A stretch of DNA of 64,000 nt from an uncultured Fodinibius sp. (GTDB taxonomy: Bacteria; Bacteroidota; Rhodothermia; Balneolales; Balneolaceae), in contig CAJXMJ010000001.1 in NCBI GenBank assembly GCA_913056455.1, forward strand, positions 1,488,001-1,552,000, written 5' to 3'. The position numbers and the translations under genes were made by a program. This document shows, piece after piece, positions 9,963 to 20,476 of the stretch. The notes under the pieces were generated by a model. The model saw only the letters and a list, made by a program, of their open reading frames with translations, had not been told where the DNA came from and did not search any database. Numbering within the stretch: the first letter of the stretch is position 1; each line of letters opens with the position of its first letter.

Positions 9963-9980
9963 ATAACTATGGATAGTTAT
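9963..9980. promoter_or_regulatory. Perfect dyad ATAACTAT-GG-ATAGTTAT upstream of the oxidoreductase-like gene
   Basis: 8-bp perfect arms, 2-bp spacer, 23 bp upstream of the ATG at 10004. Confidence 0.4.
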
Positions 9981-10003
9981 TCACCTTAACTTAAAATCCT
10001 GTT

Positions 10004-10855
10004 ATGAGAATAGGCATTGTTGGTCCTGCAGACAGGGCAGTTGCATGGGAAGAGCATTTACGTCCCCATCGTACCGTAACAGAAGTTGTCATTGCCGGCA
10101 AGTTGTCTGAAATTGGTGATGTCGATGCTTGTCTATTAATGGATGAAGACACTGAAAACCTTAGTCGTTTACTTGCAGCAGTAAAATCAGGATATCATAC
10201 TTTTTTAATAGCTCCTATTCCCACCAAAACGAAGCAGGTTGAAAAAATTTATCATGCTGCTGAGGAATCAAATGTCCTCGTACAATTTTCACACTGGCCT
10301 ACCCTTGCACCTGCGTCAAAATGGATGACCAAGAAGATTGAGAAACCTTCATTTCTGCAAATCAATCGCGAGCTGAGTTATTCAGAATTTGTAGAGTCAG
10401 ACCATCCTTTTGAGTATTACTGGATTGATGAGCTCGCCTTTTGCCTGCGATGGATAAATGGATCAGTTCATCATATTGACTTAAAAACTGTTGAACTTTC
10501 TGAACAGCATTTATATGCATTGCATATGATGTTGCGTTTTGAGAGCGGTGCAACAGCAAATATGTTTGTCAATGTAACAACAACTAATTCTCGTCATCAT
10601 CGGCAGGCTGCAAATAATCATTTTATTTTAGACTGCGATGTATTAGAACAATCTGTACGATTGGGGGAAGAAAATGGGGATGGTCACCTGTTCTTCAACA
10701 GTAAATCTTTTGATGCCAGTAGAGCCGCCGAATTAGCGGCTTTAAGCTTTCTTAAAGCAATACAGCTTAATCGCGAAACAATCTATAATGCCTACCACCT
10801 GTGGGAGCTAAATAAAACAATTGATAAGATTAAAAAAAGACTAACCCGTGTTTAG
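10004..10855 (+). CDS. Gfo/Idh/MocA-like oxidoreductase (divergent)
   Basis: N-terminal MRIGIVGPADRAVAWEEHL...VDACLLMDEDTENLSRLLAAVKSGYHTFLIAPI Rossmann-like segment; C-terminal region of an Idh/MocA-like fold. Weak family assignment. Confidence 0.55.
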   Translation: MRIGIVGPADRAVAWEEHLRPHRTVTEVVIAGKLSEIGDVDACLLMDEDTENLSRLLAAVKSGYHTFLIAPIPTKTKQVEKIYHAAEESNVLVQFSHWPTLAPASKWMTKKIEKPSFLQINRELSYSEFVESDHPFEYYWIDELAFCLRWINGSVHHIDLKTVELSEQHLYALHMMLRFESGATANMFVNVTTTNSRHHRQAANNHFILDCDVLEQSVRLGEENGDGHLFFNSKSFDASRAAELAALSFLKAIQLNRETIYNAYHLWELNKTIDKIKKRLTRV

Positions 10856-11712
10856 CTTCCCTTCTTGTGCATCATCTTGAAGAATCCCTTCAACTCTTCG
10901 CGTGATCCCAGCTTGTCAATAAAATTAAACTGCCCGGCAGAAAGGCGTTCACCGCCGTCAATAACCACACATTCTCCGGTAATATAGGGCGCCATGTCCG
11001 ACATTAAGAATGTTGCAAGATTAGCCAGCTCCTCTTTATCTCCATAACGTCCGGCCGGAATTTTAGACAGGAATTTCTTTTCTGCACTTTCATCGGGAAC
11101 TAACCGCTCCCATGCACCTTTAGTGGGAAACGGCCCCGGCGCAATAGCATTTAACCGAATGTCATACGTCGCCCATTCATAGGCCAGCGATCGCGTCATA
11201 GCCAGCACTCCCGCTTTACCGCAAGCAGATGGCAGTACAAATGCCGACCCCGTATCTTCTGAATAGGTGGTTACCATATTCAAAATATTGCCTTTCTTCT
11301 TTTCATCAATCAGGTAATTCCCAAATACATGCGTGCAATTGAATGAACCGTGTAATACAATATCGACCACGGCCTTAAAACCAGCTGGACTCAAATCTTC
11401 GGAGGCCGACAAAAAGTTCCCAGCAGCATTGTTAACCAGACCGGTCATCGAACCGAAATCAGATATAATTTCCCCGATCATTTCCTCAATGCGATCATAA
11501 TCACGAACATCCGCCACATAGTATTTTGCTGAGCTGTCATTGTCAGCATCTTCAATTTCCTCAACAGCTTTCTGGAGTTTTTCTTCTGTGCGCCCACAAA
11601 TAGCAATATTGCTGCCCAGTGAAGCAAATTTCTTGGCCATAGCCAGTCCTAATCCACTGCCACCGCCGGTAATTAAAATTGTTTGACCTGCTAACGTGTC
11701 TGTTGTAAACAT
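10852..11712 (-). CDS. SDR family oxidoreductase (2,4-dienoyl-CoA reductase-like)
   Basis: ILITGGGSGLGLAMAKKFA, GLVNNAAGNF, SACGKAGVLAMTRSLAYEWA, RLNAIAPGPFPT; next to fatty-acid oxidation genes. Confidence 0.85.
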   Translation of the reverse strand: MFTTDTLAGQTILITGGGSGLGLAMAKKFASLGSNIAICGRTEEKLQKAVEEIEDADNDSSAKYYVADVRDYDRIEEMIGEIISDFGSMTGLVNNAAGNFLSASEDLSPAGFKAVVDIVLHGSFNCTHVFGNYLIDEKKKGNILNMVTTYSEDTGSAFVLPSACGKAGVLAMTRSLAYEWATYDIRLNAIAPGPFPTKGAWERLVPDESAEKKFLSKIPAGRYGDKEELANLATFLMSDMAPYITGECVVIDGGERLSAGQFNFIDKLGSREELKGFFKMMHKKGS

Positions 11713-11740
11713 AATAATCTTTTAAAAATTAGATTGTTAG

Positions 11741-11761
11741 ATCCTGAAGCAAGTTCAGGAT
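11741..11761. repeat. Short intergenic hairpin ATCCTGAA-gcaag-TTCAGGAT
   Basis: Perfect 8-bp arms followed by GACAGAAAT; resembles a widespread bacterial intergenic repeat word. Confidence 0.6.
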
Positions 11762-11771
11762 GACAGAAATA

Positions 11772-12959
11772 CTACGCTAAGTTTTCGAAAATACCGGCAG
11801 CACCCATGCCTCCGCCTACGCACATGGTCACCATGCCAAACTGTTTATCCAGGCGCTTTAAATCGTGCAGGATCTGAGTTGTCAGCTTCGCACCGGTACA
11901 ACCAAGAGGATGTCCCATTGCTATAGCCCCACCGTTTATATTGACGATATCTTCGTCCAACCCAAGCTCGCGAATTACTGCCAGCGATTGAGCTGCAAAA
12001 GCCTCATTTAATTCTATTAAATCAATATCCCCCAAGTTAAATCCAGTTTGCTCAAGAACTTTTGGAACAGCCTCAACCGGACCGATGCCCATAATCTCGG
12101 GCGGAACTCCTGCTACTGAGAAGCCATGATATTTGGCAATAGGTTCAAGCTCTAATTCATCGGCTTTTTCACGGCTCATCACAATAACCGCAGCTCCAGC
12201 ATCATTCATCTGAGATGAATTGCCGGCTGTCACTGATCCTCCCTTCTTAAAAGCAGGATTCAATTTGGATAAAATTTCCTCGGAAGTATCGCGACGCGGC
12301 CCTTCATCGGTATTGAAGATAAATTCGGTCTCCTCAACTTCACCATCTGCCGTCACCTTCTTCTCATTCACTTCAATAGGTACAATCTGATCATCAAAAT
12401 AGCCTTCATCCCAAGCCTTAAGCGCACGTTGGTGACTGCGATAAGCAAAGGCATCCTGATCTTCACGACTTACATCATATTTGTTGGCAACATTTTCGGC
12501 GGTCAAACCCATGTTTATATAGATTTCGGGATAATTGTCCACTAGCTCGGGATTTAACCTTGAAACATATCCCCCCATAGGCACAAGCGACATCGATTCA
12601 ACGCCTCCTGCAATAATTACATCAGCACTGCCTACCATAATCCGTTCGGCGGCCTGAGCAATGGTCTGCAATCCCGATGAGCAGAATCGATTCATCGTAG
12701 CAGCTGGAACCGAAGGCGGTAACCCTCCCAGCGCAGCACATTGACGAGCGATATTCAGCCCCTGTGCCGCTTCGGGAAAAGCACAGCCCATAATTACATC
12801 TTCAACCTGATCGGGCTGAAGATTCGGAGCTCGCTCCAAGAGGTTTCTAATCACATCTCCCCCCAGCGTATCCGGCGAAGTAAAACGCAGTGATCCTTTA
12901 TTTGCTTTTCCCGTTGGCGTTCGCGCAGCAGCAACAATTACAGCTTCTTTCGTAGTCAT
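11772..12959 (-). CDS. fadA: Acetyl-CoA C-acyltransferase (thiolase)
   Basis: [60 protein letters not shown]. Confidence 0.92.
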   Translation of the reverse strand: MTTKEAVIVAAARTPTGKANKGSLRFTSPDTLGGDVIRNLLERAPNLQPDQVEDVIMGCAFPEAAQGLNIARQCAALGGLPPSVPAATMNRFCSSGLQTIAQAAERIMVGSADVIIAGGVESMSLVPMGGYVSRLNPELVDNYPEIYINMGLTAENVANKYDVSREDQDAFAYRSHQRALKAWDEGYFDDQIVPIEVNEKKVTADGEVEETEFIFNTDEGPRRDTSEEILSKLNPAFKKGGSVTAGNSSQMNDAGAAVIVMSREKADELELEPIAKYHGFSVAGVPPEIMGIGPVEAVPKVLEQTGFNLGDIDLIELNEAFAAQSLAVIRELGLDEDIVNINGGAIAMGHPLGCTGAKLTTQILHDLKRLDKQFGMVTMCVGGGMGAAGIFENLA

Positions 12960-12990
12960 AGGTGAAAGTATTAAGTAGAAAGTTTTTGTG

Positions 12991-13010
12991 AATTACTTAA
13001 TTAAGTAATT
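12991..13010. repeat. 20-bp perfect palindrome AATTACTTAATTAAGTAATT
   Basis: Read directly; between the fadN-like and thiolase genes. Confidence 0.6.
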
Positions 13011-13025
13011 GAGAAATCAGCATTC

Positions 13026-15398
13026 TCAGTTTCTCAAAGGCTTACCCTTTTTGAGCATGTGCTCGATTCGTGCTTGGGTTCGTTCGTCCTCCAGCAGTTC
13101 CATAAAAGCTTCTCTTTCGAGTCTCAGGATATAATCTTCAGGAACTCCTTGCGGCTCACTCAAATCCCCGCCACTCATTACAAAGGCAACTTTTTCGGCT
13201 ACTACCTTGTCATAATCAGTTATAAAATTGGCCTCGTGCATGATATGGAGCATCATTTTCAGAGAACTCAATGCCTGATTTCCAAGTACTTGTATCTTTG
13301 GTTTTACGGGAGGATAGTAGCCGGCATCAGCCATCCGACGAGCTTCTTCTTTGGCATTTGTCAAAAGCAGATCCCGGTTCATGATCATGGAATCCGAGTT
13401 CCGAAGATAGCCATACTGCCTGGCTTTGGGTGCTCCATCTGATACTTTAGCCATGCCAATCGTCTTAAACTTTTCTTTGATGTTAGGCATAGGATCAACT
13501 TGCTCATCCTCCAACAAGTTTTGCATAGTTCTCAGAAGCATTTCCTTCGTCCCTCCCCCTGCGGGTAGTAATCCAACGCCCACTTCAACTAATCCGGCAT
13601 ATAACTCATGATGTGCCACTACTTTATCCGCATGGAGAATAAACTCAACCCCACCGCCTAATGAACGACCAAAGGGAGCTACAATCACGGGAAACGGCTG
13701 ATATCGCAATCCCACAACTACATCCTGGAAATTTTTGGCTGCCTTCCGAACACGCTCTTTGTCTCCTTTCTGCCACGCTCCCATAGCTTCCATCAAGTTA
13801 GCTCCGTATGTAAAGTTGTCGCCATCATGACTAATAACCAAGGCATCAAACTTTTTCCTCACAATATCACAGGCCTTGTCCAACGACTCGATAAGCTCAA
13901 ATCCGAGAGTATATTTTCGAGTACGAAACTCAAAAAGAGCAATGTCATCACCCATGTCATACAATCCGGCACTGTCGTTGCCAAACACTTCTTTATTATT
14001 GGTTTTTAGTGTGGTGACCTGAATAGCACCTTCCGCAGGCGGACTCAACTCTTCGGCTTCTCCGGTAGCCAGATTATAAACTGTGCCTTTCTGTTTGTCA
14101 TAAAACTGATTTCGACCGCTATCCAACATATCAAGAACATTTTGGGGAACATCCAATCCTTCATCCTGCATACGCTCGACGGACTCAGCCACCCCAATTG
14201 CATCCCAGCGTTCAAAAGGTCCCAACTCCCAATTGAAGCCCCATTTCATTGCTCGATCTATAGCTTCCACTGATTCTGTAATCTCAGGAATACGGTTGGC
14301 AGAATACAACAGCAAATCACAGTGCACATTCCATAGAAACTCTCCAACTTCTGTATCACGATTAACCAAAAACCTGAGTCGTTTTTCAGGCGTATCAAAT
14401 TTCTTTTTGGCTTCTTTAGCACTTTCAAATTCAGGATCAATCTGCGATTCGTATTCACCCGTTTCGGGATTAATCACTTTGTATTCCTTTCCTGTCTCAG
14501 TACGCACCTTTTTATAAAACCCTTCTCCGGCTTTATTACCATATTTCCCATCTTCTACCATCTGTTCGAAAGAATCAGGCAAATCAAATACTTCGCGCCG
14601 CTCATCATCGGGAATAGCTGGATACAAATTAGTAGCCACATGATGAATCACGTCTAAGCCGGACATATCCGCCGTGCGAAATGTTGCCGCTTTGGAATAA
14701 CCAGTGAGCGTGCCCAGCAAATAATCGATCTCTTCAGCTCGGAAACCCCCGTTAAAAAAATGCGGCATAATACTAGCCATCGAAAATATCCCAATGCGAT
14801 TAGCAATAAAGTTAGGGGTATCTTTACACTGCACAACCCCCTTGCCCAGATTACGTTCACAAAAACGGGACATATATTCCGCCACTTCATCTGCAGTAGA
14901 TTCTGTGGGGATAATCTCCAGCAGTTTCATATACCTCGGCGGATTGAAAAAGTGCGTACCCAAAAAATGTGCTTTTAATTCATCCGAACAATCCTCACTA
15001 ATTTTTCCAATGGGTAGTCCCGAGGTATTAGAGCTTACGATCGTACCTTCACTTCTGATATCATCAATCTTATCCATCATATCCTTTTTGATATCCATCT
15101 TTTCAATGATGGCCTCACAAACCCAATCCACTTCCTTGATAATATCCAGATCATCAGTGAAATTTCCCGGCTTAATACGATCAACATACTCCGATAAACC
15201 CAGCGGAGAGGGGTTCATCTTCTTTAACTGATTAATATTATCCAGCACCTGCTGATTGGGATTGTCGCTCTCCTCATCTTTAAGATCAAGTAGCCAAACT
15301 TCTAAGCCCGCATTCACACAGTGTGCCGCAATTTGACTACCCATTGTTCCCGATCCGAGTACTGCTACTTTCTGAATATCGTATTTACTTGTAGACAT
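13026..15398 (-). CDS. fadN: 3-hydroxyacyl-CoA dehydrogenase / enoyl-CoA hydratase (FadN-type)
   Basis: VAVLGSGTMGSQIAAHCVNAGLEV; HFFNPPRYMKLLEIIPT; C-terminal crotonase domain FGRSLGGGVEFILHADKVVAHHELYAGLVEVGVGLLPAGGG. Confidence 0.9.
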   Translation of the reverse strand: MSTSKYDIQKVAVLGSGTMGSQIAAHCVNAGLEVWLLDLKDEESDNPNQQVLDNINQLKKMNPSPLGLSEYVDRIKPGNFTDDLDIIKEVDWVCEAIIEKMDIKKDMMDKIDDIRSEGTIVSSNTSGLPIGKISEDCSDELKAHFLGTHFFNPPRYMKLLEIIPTESTADEVAEYMSRFCERNLGKGVVQCKDTPNFIANRIGIFSMASIMPHFFNGGFRAEEIDYLLGTLTGYSKAATFRTADMSGLDVIHHVATNLYPAIPDDERREVFDLPDSFEQMVEDGKYGNKAGEGFYKKVRTETGKEYKVINPETGEYESQIDPEFESAKEAKKKFDTPEKRLRFLVNRDTEVGEFLWNVHCDLLLYSANRIPEITESVEAIDRAMKWGFNWELGPFERWDAIGVAESVERMQDEGLDVPQNVLDMLDSGRNQFYDKQKGTVYNLATGEAEELSPPAEGAIQVTTLKTNNKEVFGNDSAGLYDMGDDIALFEFRTRKYTLGFELIESLDKACDIVRKKFDALVISHDGDNFTYGANLMEAMGAWQKGDKERVRKAAKNFQDVVVGLRYQPFPVIVAPFGRSLGGGVEFILHADKVVAHHELYAGLVEVGVGLLPAGGGTKEMLLRTMQNLLEDEQVDPMPNIKEKFKTIGMAKVSDGAPKARQYGYLRNSDSMIMNRDLLLTNAKEEARRMADAGYYPPVKPKIQVLGNQALSSLKMMLHIMHEANFITDYDKVVAEKVAFVMSGGDLSEPQGVPEDYILRLEREAFMELLEDERTQARIEHMLKKGKPLRN

Positions 15399-15471
15399 AA
15401 ATATTATCGTATAATTATTTTATTACTAATAAGTTGATCACAAACGTCTTCGCCAACCAAGTGAAGAGTAT

Positions 15472-17280
15472 TTATTTTCCAGCTTCGGTCTTCTGTTCCT
15501 CTTCTTGATACATTGACTCAATCTCATCCTCATAACGTTCTTTCACTATAGGACGTTTAACCTTTAGGGTGGGGGTAAGTTCACCAGACTCAATTGAGAA
15601 GGGCGTTTCCAAAAGAACAAATTTTTTGACTGTCTCCCAGGGTGAAAGTTGCTTATTCACTTTATCAACTTCTCGCTGTATCAGTCTTTGCACTTCCGGA
15701 TCCTCGTTTTCGGGATCTGAAACGGACTTTCCACGTCCTTTTAGCCACTTTCTTGCATTTCTATAATCAGGGACAATCAAGGCTGAACAGAACTTACGCT
15801 GATACCCTATCACCATGGCCTGGTCGATGAACCCACTTTCGCTCAACAAGTTCTCAATAATCTGAGGAGCAACATACTTACCTGTAGAAAGCTTGAAAAC
15901 GGACTTCTTACGATCTGTAATGTACAAATAGTTATCTTCAAGTTTGCCTACATCACCCGTCATAAACCAACCATCATCGTTAAAAACCTCATCTGTTTTT
16001 TCGGGATTATTGTAATATCCTTCCATTACATTAGGTCCCTTGGCAAGAATTTCACCATCATCAGCGATCTTGATTTCCACATTTGAGAGTGGAGTCCCGG
16101 AACTGCCAACACGCATATGATCTTTATCATTAACCGACAGCACAGGCGACGTCTCGGTAAGTCCATACCCCTGCATGCAAATAAGTCCCAGCGCATTCAT
16201 AAAACGGAATAAGTTAGGTGATAGCGCTGCTCCACCGCTTACCATACCGAGGAGGTTTCCTCCGAACAAGTCGCGAACTTTTGAATACACCAGCTTATCA
16301 GCAATTTTATGTTTGATAGCATTGAGGCCACTTGGTGGATTTTCCGGATCGTACTCCTCCGCTCGATTTATCGCCCAGTAATAGAGCTGCTTTTTGAGCC
16401 CACTCATCTCCTGCCCCTTCACTTTAATTCCCGTATGAATTTTCTCCAGTAACCGGGGCACCGTGGCAAAGTAATAGGGTTTCACGTATTCAAAATCTTC
16501 CCTGATTTCATCCACATCCTCAATATAAAAAATGGGATACCCCATACTCAGATACATATAGGTAATCATTCGCTCAAAGACATGGGAAAGAGGTAAATAC
16601 GACAACATTCTTTCGTGTTCGCGAACAGTTTCATCAAATGGAACGCGCTCCAGCGAAGCCAACAGATTTGAAGCAATGTTATTGTGCGTGAGCATCACCC
16701 CTTTGGGATCACCCGTCGTACCCGAAGTGTATATCAAAGATGCCAGATCATCAGGCTCCACTTTAGATCGTAATTCCTCAAAAAGCTCTGGATTTTCTTC
16801 ATGCTTCTTAGCTCCCATTTCTAATATATCACCAAACTCCCTGATGTTTTCATGCTTTGACCCAAAAATGGAAATAACTGCTTTTACATTCTCAATATCT
16901 TCGACCATAGACTGAGTATCAGCAAACAGCTCATCGTTCGAAACGATATGCACCTTGGCCTCAGAATTGTTTAGGATATACTTAATCTGTTCCCCGGGCT
17001 GTGTAGTATAAATAGGCACATTAACCGCCCCAATAGAAAGAATTGCCTGGTCACAAATTACCCATTCGGCACTATTTTCGGAATGGAGGCTTATTTTATC
17101 ACCCGCTCGCACCCCGAGCTCATATAATCCCAGTGCTAAATTGCGTACCTTTTCCTGAAACTCATCTTTACCCGTTTTTATCCATTCTCCATTTCGTTTT
17201 GTAGAAATAAAAACATCTTTATCATGCTTTTTTATACCCTTTTCAATCTCTGAAAAAATGGTTGTCGGATCGTAAGCCAT
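15472..17280 (-). CDS. Long-chain fatty-acid--CoA ligase
   Basis: LIYTSGTTGDPKGVMLTHNN, GYGLTETSPVLSVN, DGWFMTGDVGKLEDNYLYITDRKKSVFKLSTGKYVAPQ. Start probably MAYDPTTIF at 17280; the ORF extends to 17310. Confidence 0.92.
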   Translation of the reverse strand: MAYDPTTIFSEIEKGIKKHDKDVFISTKRNGEWIKTGKDEFQEKVRNLALGLYELGVRAGDKISLHSENSAEWVICDQAILSIGAVNVPIYTTQPGEQIKYILNNSEAKVHIVSNDELFADTQSMVEDIENVKAVISIFGSKHENIREFGDILEMGAKKHEENPELFEELRSKVEPDDLASLIYTSGTTGDPKGVMLTHNNIASNLLASLERVPFDETVREHERMLSYLPLSHVFERMITYMYLSMGYPIFYIEDVDEIREDFEYVKPYYFATVPRLLEKIHTGIKVKGQEMSGLKKQLYYWAINRAEEYDPENPPSGLNAIKHKIADKLVYSKVRDLFGGNLLGMVSGGAALSPNLFRFMNALGLICMQGYGLTETSPVLSVNDKDHMRVGSSGTPLSNVEIKIADDGEILAKGPNVMEGYYNNPEKTDEVFNDDGWFMTGDVGKLEDNYLYITDRKKSVFKLSTGKYVAPQIIENLLSESGFIDQAMVIGYQRKFCSALIVPDYRNARKWLKGRGKSVSDPENEDPEVQRLIQREVDKVNKQLSPWETVKKFVLLETPFSIESGELTPTLKVKRPIVKERYEDEIESMYQEEEQKTEAGK

Positions 17281-17421
17281 AACGCTACTGTATTTAATTG
17301 TTGATGACAATCTTTACCAATAATTTAAACGAATGCGGATGATTTAAAAGTCTATTTAAATTTTTTCTTCAAATTTTATACCTAACTTTACATCCACTAA
17401 TCAATTGTAACAGAATCATTT

Positions 17422-17850
17422 ATGTATATCCAACCAAATATTGAAAAACGAGTAGAAAAATTTCTTTCGATCTCTGAAAAAAATATGGGCGATGCTCTTG
17501 GAATCGAATTTATCTCGTTTAAATCTGATGAAGTACAAGCTACGATGCCGGTCAATGAAAATACGGTTCAACCCTTTGGTTTACTCCATGGCGGAGCCTC
17601 TGTTGCTCTGGCCGAAACGCTGGCATCTATCGGTGCATGGCTAAATATCGAAGAAAAAGACAAAACAGCAGTGGGTGTTGAAATAAATGCTAATCACGTA
17701 CGTTCTGCAACCAATGGTGAAACCGTACATGGCGTTTCCAAACCCGTACATAAGGGACGTCAAACTCAGGTTTGGGAAACGAAAATCTTTAATGAAGATG
17801 AAAAGTTAGTGTGCGTTTCTCGTTGTACGCTGGCTGTTACAGATATTTAG
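17422..17850 (+). CDS. Hotdog-fold thioesterase (PaaI/YbdB-like)
   Basis: QPFGLLHGGASVALAETLASIGAWL, GVEINANHVRSATNGETVHGVSKPVHKGRQTQVWE. Confidence 0.88.
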   Translation: MYIQPNIEKRVEKFLSISEKNMGDALGIEFISFKSDEVQATMPVNENTVQPFGLLHGGASVALAETLASIGAWLNIEEKDKTAVGVEINANHVRSATNGETVHGVSKPVHKGRQTQVWETKIFNEDEKLVCVSRCTLAVTDI

Positions 17851-17923
17851 TAGAGTTGTAAGTACCAAGTATTAAGTAATCAATATCAAGGATTAGCCCT
17901 CCCTTACCACTCAATACTATAGC

Positions 17924-18640
17924 CTACTCATACAGCTGCTGTAGTAATTTTCGTTTGGTGACGGGAAAAATAGTCTCCCGAAATGGAAAATCAAGATCAG
18001 TATTGAATGCAAAGGTAGCAGGATTAGGTAATTCTTTATTTTCATCAATCAGATCCAGCTTGATAGCATTTGGGGAACGATAAGCATCGCCTTGCTCCAA
18101 TCCTTTTAAAAAAGCTGTTTTAAGAGATCTATACTTATCCTGCGAGCTTTCAAAAACGGTCAATTCATATTGGTACAGCAACAGTTTAGACTCCTCGTTA
18201 TCAGGTACAAAAAAATATCCCTCATCTGTATAATTAGGGATAATACCCACTTCTTCGAGTTTTATTTCATCGTTTACAAACTCGTATATGGTCTTCCCTT
18301 CTTCGATTTTCGCCTTTATCAATGGCAGCCCCCACTCAATCAACTCTTCTACTTTTGCCAGGTCTGATCCATCTACAAAGACCACTTCGTGCTCAATAAC
18401 TTCATTTACAAAGTCGATCTTTTTTATCCGTTTAGGAAACTCGTCTCGTAAATCCCGTAGGCGATTTAAAATATCATCCAAGGTGGTGTAGAGCTCTACC
18501 AGATGACTCAAATGTGGATAAATTTTATTCATCTGGAAGTCATCAGATATTGATTTAAGCCCCGCTAATATCTTGTATTGCTGAGATTCAATATCAGATT
18601 GAAGATGTGTAAAAAGGTTAAGATCGAGTGAATGAACCAT
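17924..18640 (-). CDS. Conserved hypothetical protein
   Basis: Single full-length ORF of 238 codons, no overlapping alternative, no family recognised. Confidence 0.6.
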   Translation of the reverse strand: MVHSLDLNLFTHLQSDIESQQYKILAGLKSISDDFQMNKIYPHLSHLVELYTTLDDILNRLRDLRDEFPKRIKKIDFVNEVIEHEVVFVDGSDLAKVEELIEWGLPLIKAKIEEGKTIYEFVNDEIKLEEVGIIPNYTDEGYFFVPDNEESKLLLYQYELTVFESSQDKYRSLKTAFLKGLEQGDAYRSPNAIKLDLIDENKELPNPATFAFNTDLDFPFRETIFPVTKRKLLQQLYE

Positions 18641-18731
18641 AGTGACCTCCTGCTTTTATACCGTGAAGTAGATGATCCCTTTTTTCAACCTTAATTAATA
18701 ACGAAGAGAGGAGCAAGTTTTATTGTAATGC

Positions 18732-18754
18732 TGTTGAATATTCAAGATTCAACA
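18732..18754. repeat. Inverted repeat TGTTGAAT-attcaag-ATTCAACA
   Basis: Perfect 8-bp arms in the intergenic region. Confidence 0.5.
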
Positions 18755-18784
18755 TTGCACTATCTAACTTTTAACCTACAATAT

Positions 18785-20476
18785 TTATTCCTTTCGAAAC
18801 TGCACATCTTTCCATTGTTCAAAATAGTGGGTCACTTTTCGACGCTGATACTTTCCTGTGGAGGTTACCGGAATTTGATCCCCAAAAACAACAACCTTTG
18901 GTGATTTTGAAAATGGCAAGTGTTCACGGCAATACTCCAGAATAGCTTCCTTATCTTCCTCTGCATTCTCTTTAAGCTGAACATAAGCACCAACCTCTTC
19001 ACCGTACCAGTCATTTTCAAATCCTACGGCAATGCCGACTTTCACGCCCGGGGCCTTATTGATCACCTCATCAATTTCGAGGGGCGCCAGATTTACGCCA
19101 CCACGGATAATCAACTCTTTCAACCGGCCGGTTATAAAAAAGTATGGCCGCCCTTTCTCATCATTGACATAAAATCCCTCATCTCCGCTTCGGAACCAAC
19201 CATTTTTAAAGGTTTCTTCGTTGGCATCTCGATTGTTATAATATTCGAGCATTACATTTACACCGCGAATTACAATTTCCCCACGTTCTTCTTCCTCCAG
19301 CTCATTTCCGTCTTCATCGTGAATAGCCATCTCATTTGCCGGAATAGGTACCCCAACACTGGGATAGCCGTAATCAGCAATCCACTTTTTGTGTTCATTT
19401 TCATCCAAATCAACGGGAAGAAAACAGGAATAACAAGTAGTCTCGGAAAGTCCGTAGCCATGGATGATTGGGATATCAAAGCGCTCCTCAAAGGTCGTTG
19501 CCACTTTGACGGTTAGCGGCCCTGCCCCGCAAATTGCGTGCTTTAAGGTTGAGGTATCGGGCATCTCTCTATCCCCATAGTAATTATTGAGATACTGCAG
19601 CAAGGTAGGCACCACACTAACGATATGAACACCCTCTTCTTTAATGATGGAGAAAAATCGGCCGGTCCTGAATTTTTGATTGAGCACCGTTGATCCCCCG
19701 GCAAAAAGTGGTGTCATCAAAGTAACTACAGTACCATTTACATGATGGATCGGAAGCACGCACATCATGCGCGTTTCCTCATCGATATTATGCCAATCCG
19801 CGATACTCCGGGCATCTTCGAGCAAGTTACGCTGACTTAACACTACTCCTTTGGGCGGACCGGTTGTACCAGATGTAAATACAATCAAGGCCTCGGAATT
19901 ACCCAAATCATCATCGGGAAGTGCAAGATCTCCTTTCTCTCTGGTAAAGTTTTCAATTTTACCTTCACAGACAATCCATTCCACGTTTTTCAAATACTTG
20001 TACGACTCCAAGATCCCCCGGAATCGCTCCCGGTATTCAGTACGCACAAACGCCAGCTCTACTTCTCCATTTTCAAGGATGTAAGCAATGCGCTCATCAT
20101 CTTCTCCCAGATTAATAGGTACCACCACTAAGCCCAAAAGCCAGGCAGCAAAATATTGAACCACAGTGTGCCAGTGGTTATGTGAAATCGTAGCAATACG
20201 ATCACCGTGGCTAAGTCCGTGGTTCTGCATAAATCGCGCGCAGTTTATCACATGCTGATAAAATTCAGCATAACTAACCTCAGTCCTATTGTCATTTTCA
20301 TCAATATAGGTCAAATAGTTGCCCTCCTTATCCGAACGTTGCTGTAATAGTTCAGGAATATCCGAAACCGGCAAGGGGGGCAACTGGTTGGAGGTATTAC
20401 GCGCGTAGTCAATTTTTTGCTGAAGTTCTTTAAAATCCATAAAGCAACTGTTTATTCCCCATTGATCTGTGCTCAA
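18785..20476 (-). CDS. AMP-dependent acyl-CoA synthetase/ligase
   Basis: ALIVFTSGTTGPPKGVVLSQRN, HGYGLSETTCYSCF, GWFRSGDEGFYVNDEKGRPYFFITGRLKELIIRGGVNLAPLEID. Start may be internal (MDFKELQQK). Confidence 0.9.
   Translation of the reverse strand: MSTDQWGINSCFMDFKELQQKIDYARNTSNQLPPLPVSDIPELLQQRSDKEGNYLTYIDENDNRTEVSYAEFYQHVINCARFMQNHGLSHGDRIATISHNHWHTVVQYFAAWLLGLVVVPINLGEDDERIAYILENGEVELAFVRTEYRERFRGILESYKYLKNVEWIVCEGKIENFTREKGDLALPDDDLGNSEALIVFTSGTTGPPKGVVLSQRNLLEDARSIADWHNIDEETRMMCVLPIHHVNGTVVTLMTPLFAGGSTVLNQKFRTGRFFSIIKEEGVHIVSVVPTLLQYLNNYYGDREMPDTSTLKHAICGAGPLTVKVATTFEERFDIPIIHGYGLSETTCYSCFLPVDLDENEHKKWIADYGYPSVGVPIPANEMAIHDEDGNELEEEERGEIVIRGVNVMLEYYNNRDANEETFKNGWFRSGDEGFYVNDEKGRPYFFITGRLKELIIRGGVNLAPLEIDEVINKAPGVKVGIAVGFENDWYGEEVGAYVQLKENAEEDKEAILEYCREHLPFSKSPKVVVFGDQIPVTSTGKYQRRKVTHYFEQWKDVQFRKE

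Noticed and set aside
10852-10855. 4-bp overlap of convergent stop codons (oxidoreductase-like vs SDR)
   Set aside because: Compact convergent genes are ordinary; no further structure seen.
18920-19516. 198-aa plus-strand ORF inside the acyl-CoA synthetase
   Set aside because: Antisense shadow of a strongly supported coding sequence, no recognisable domain.
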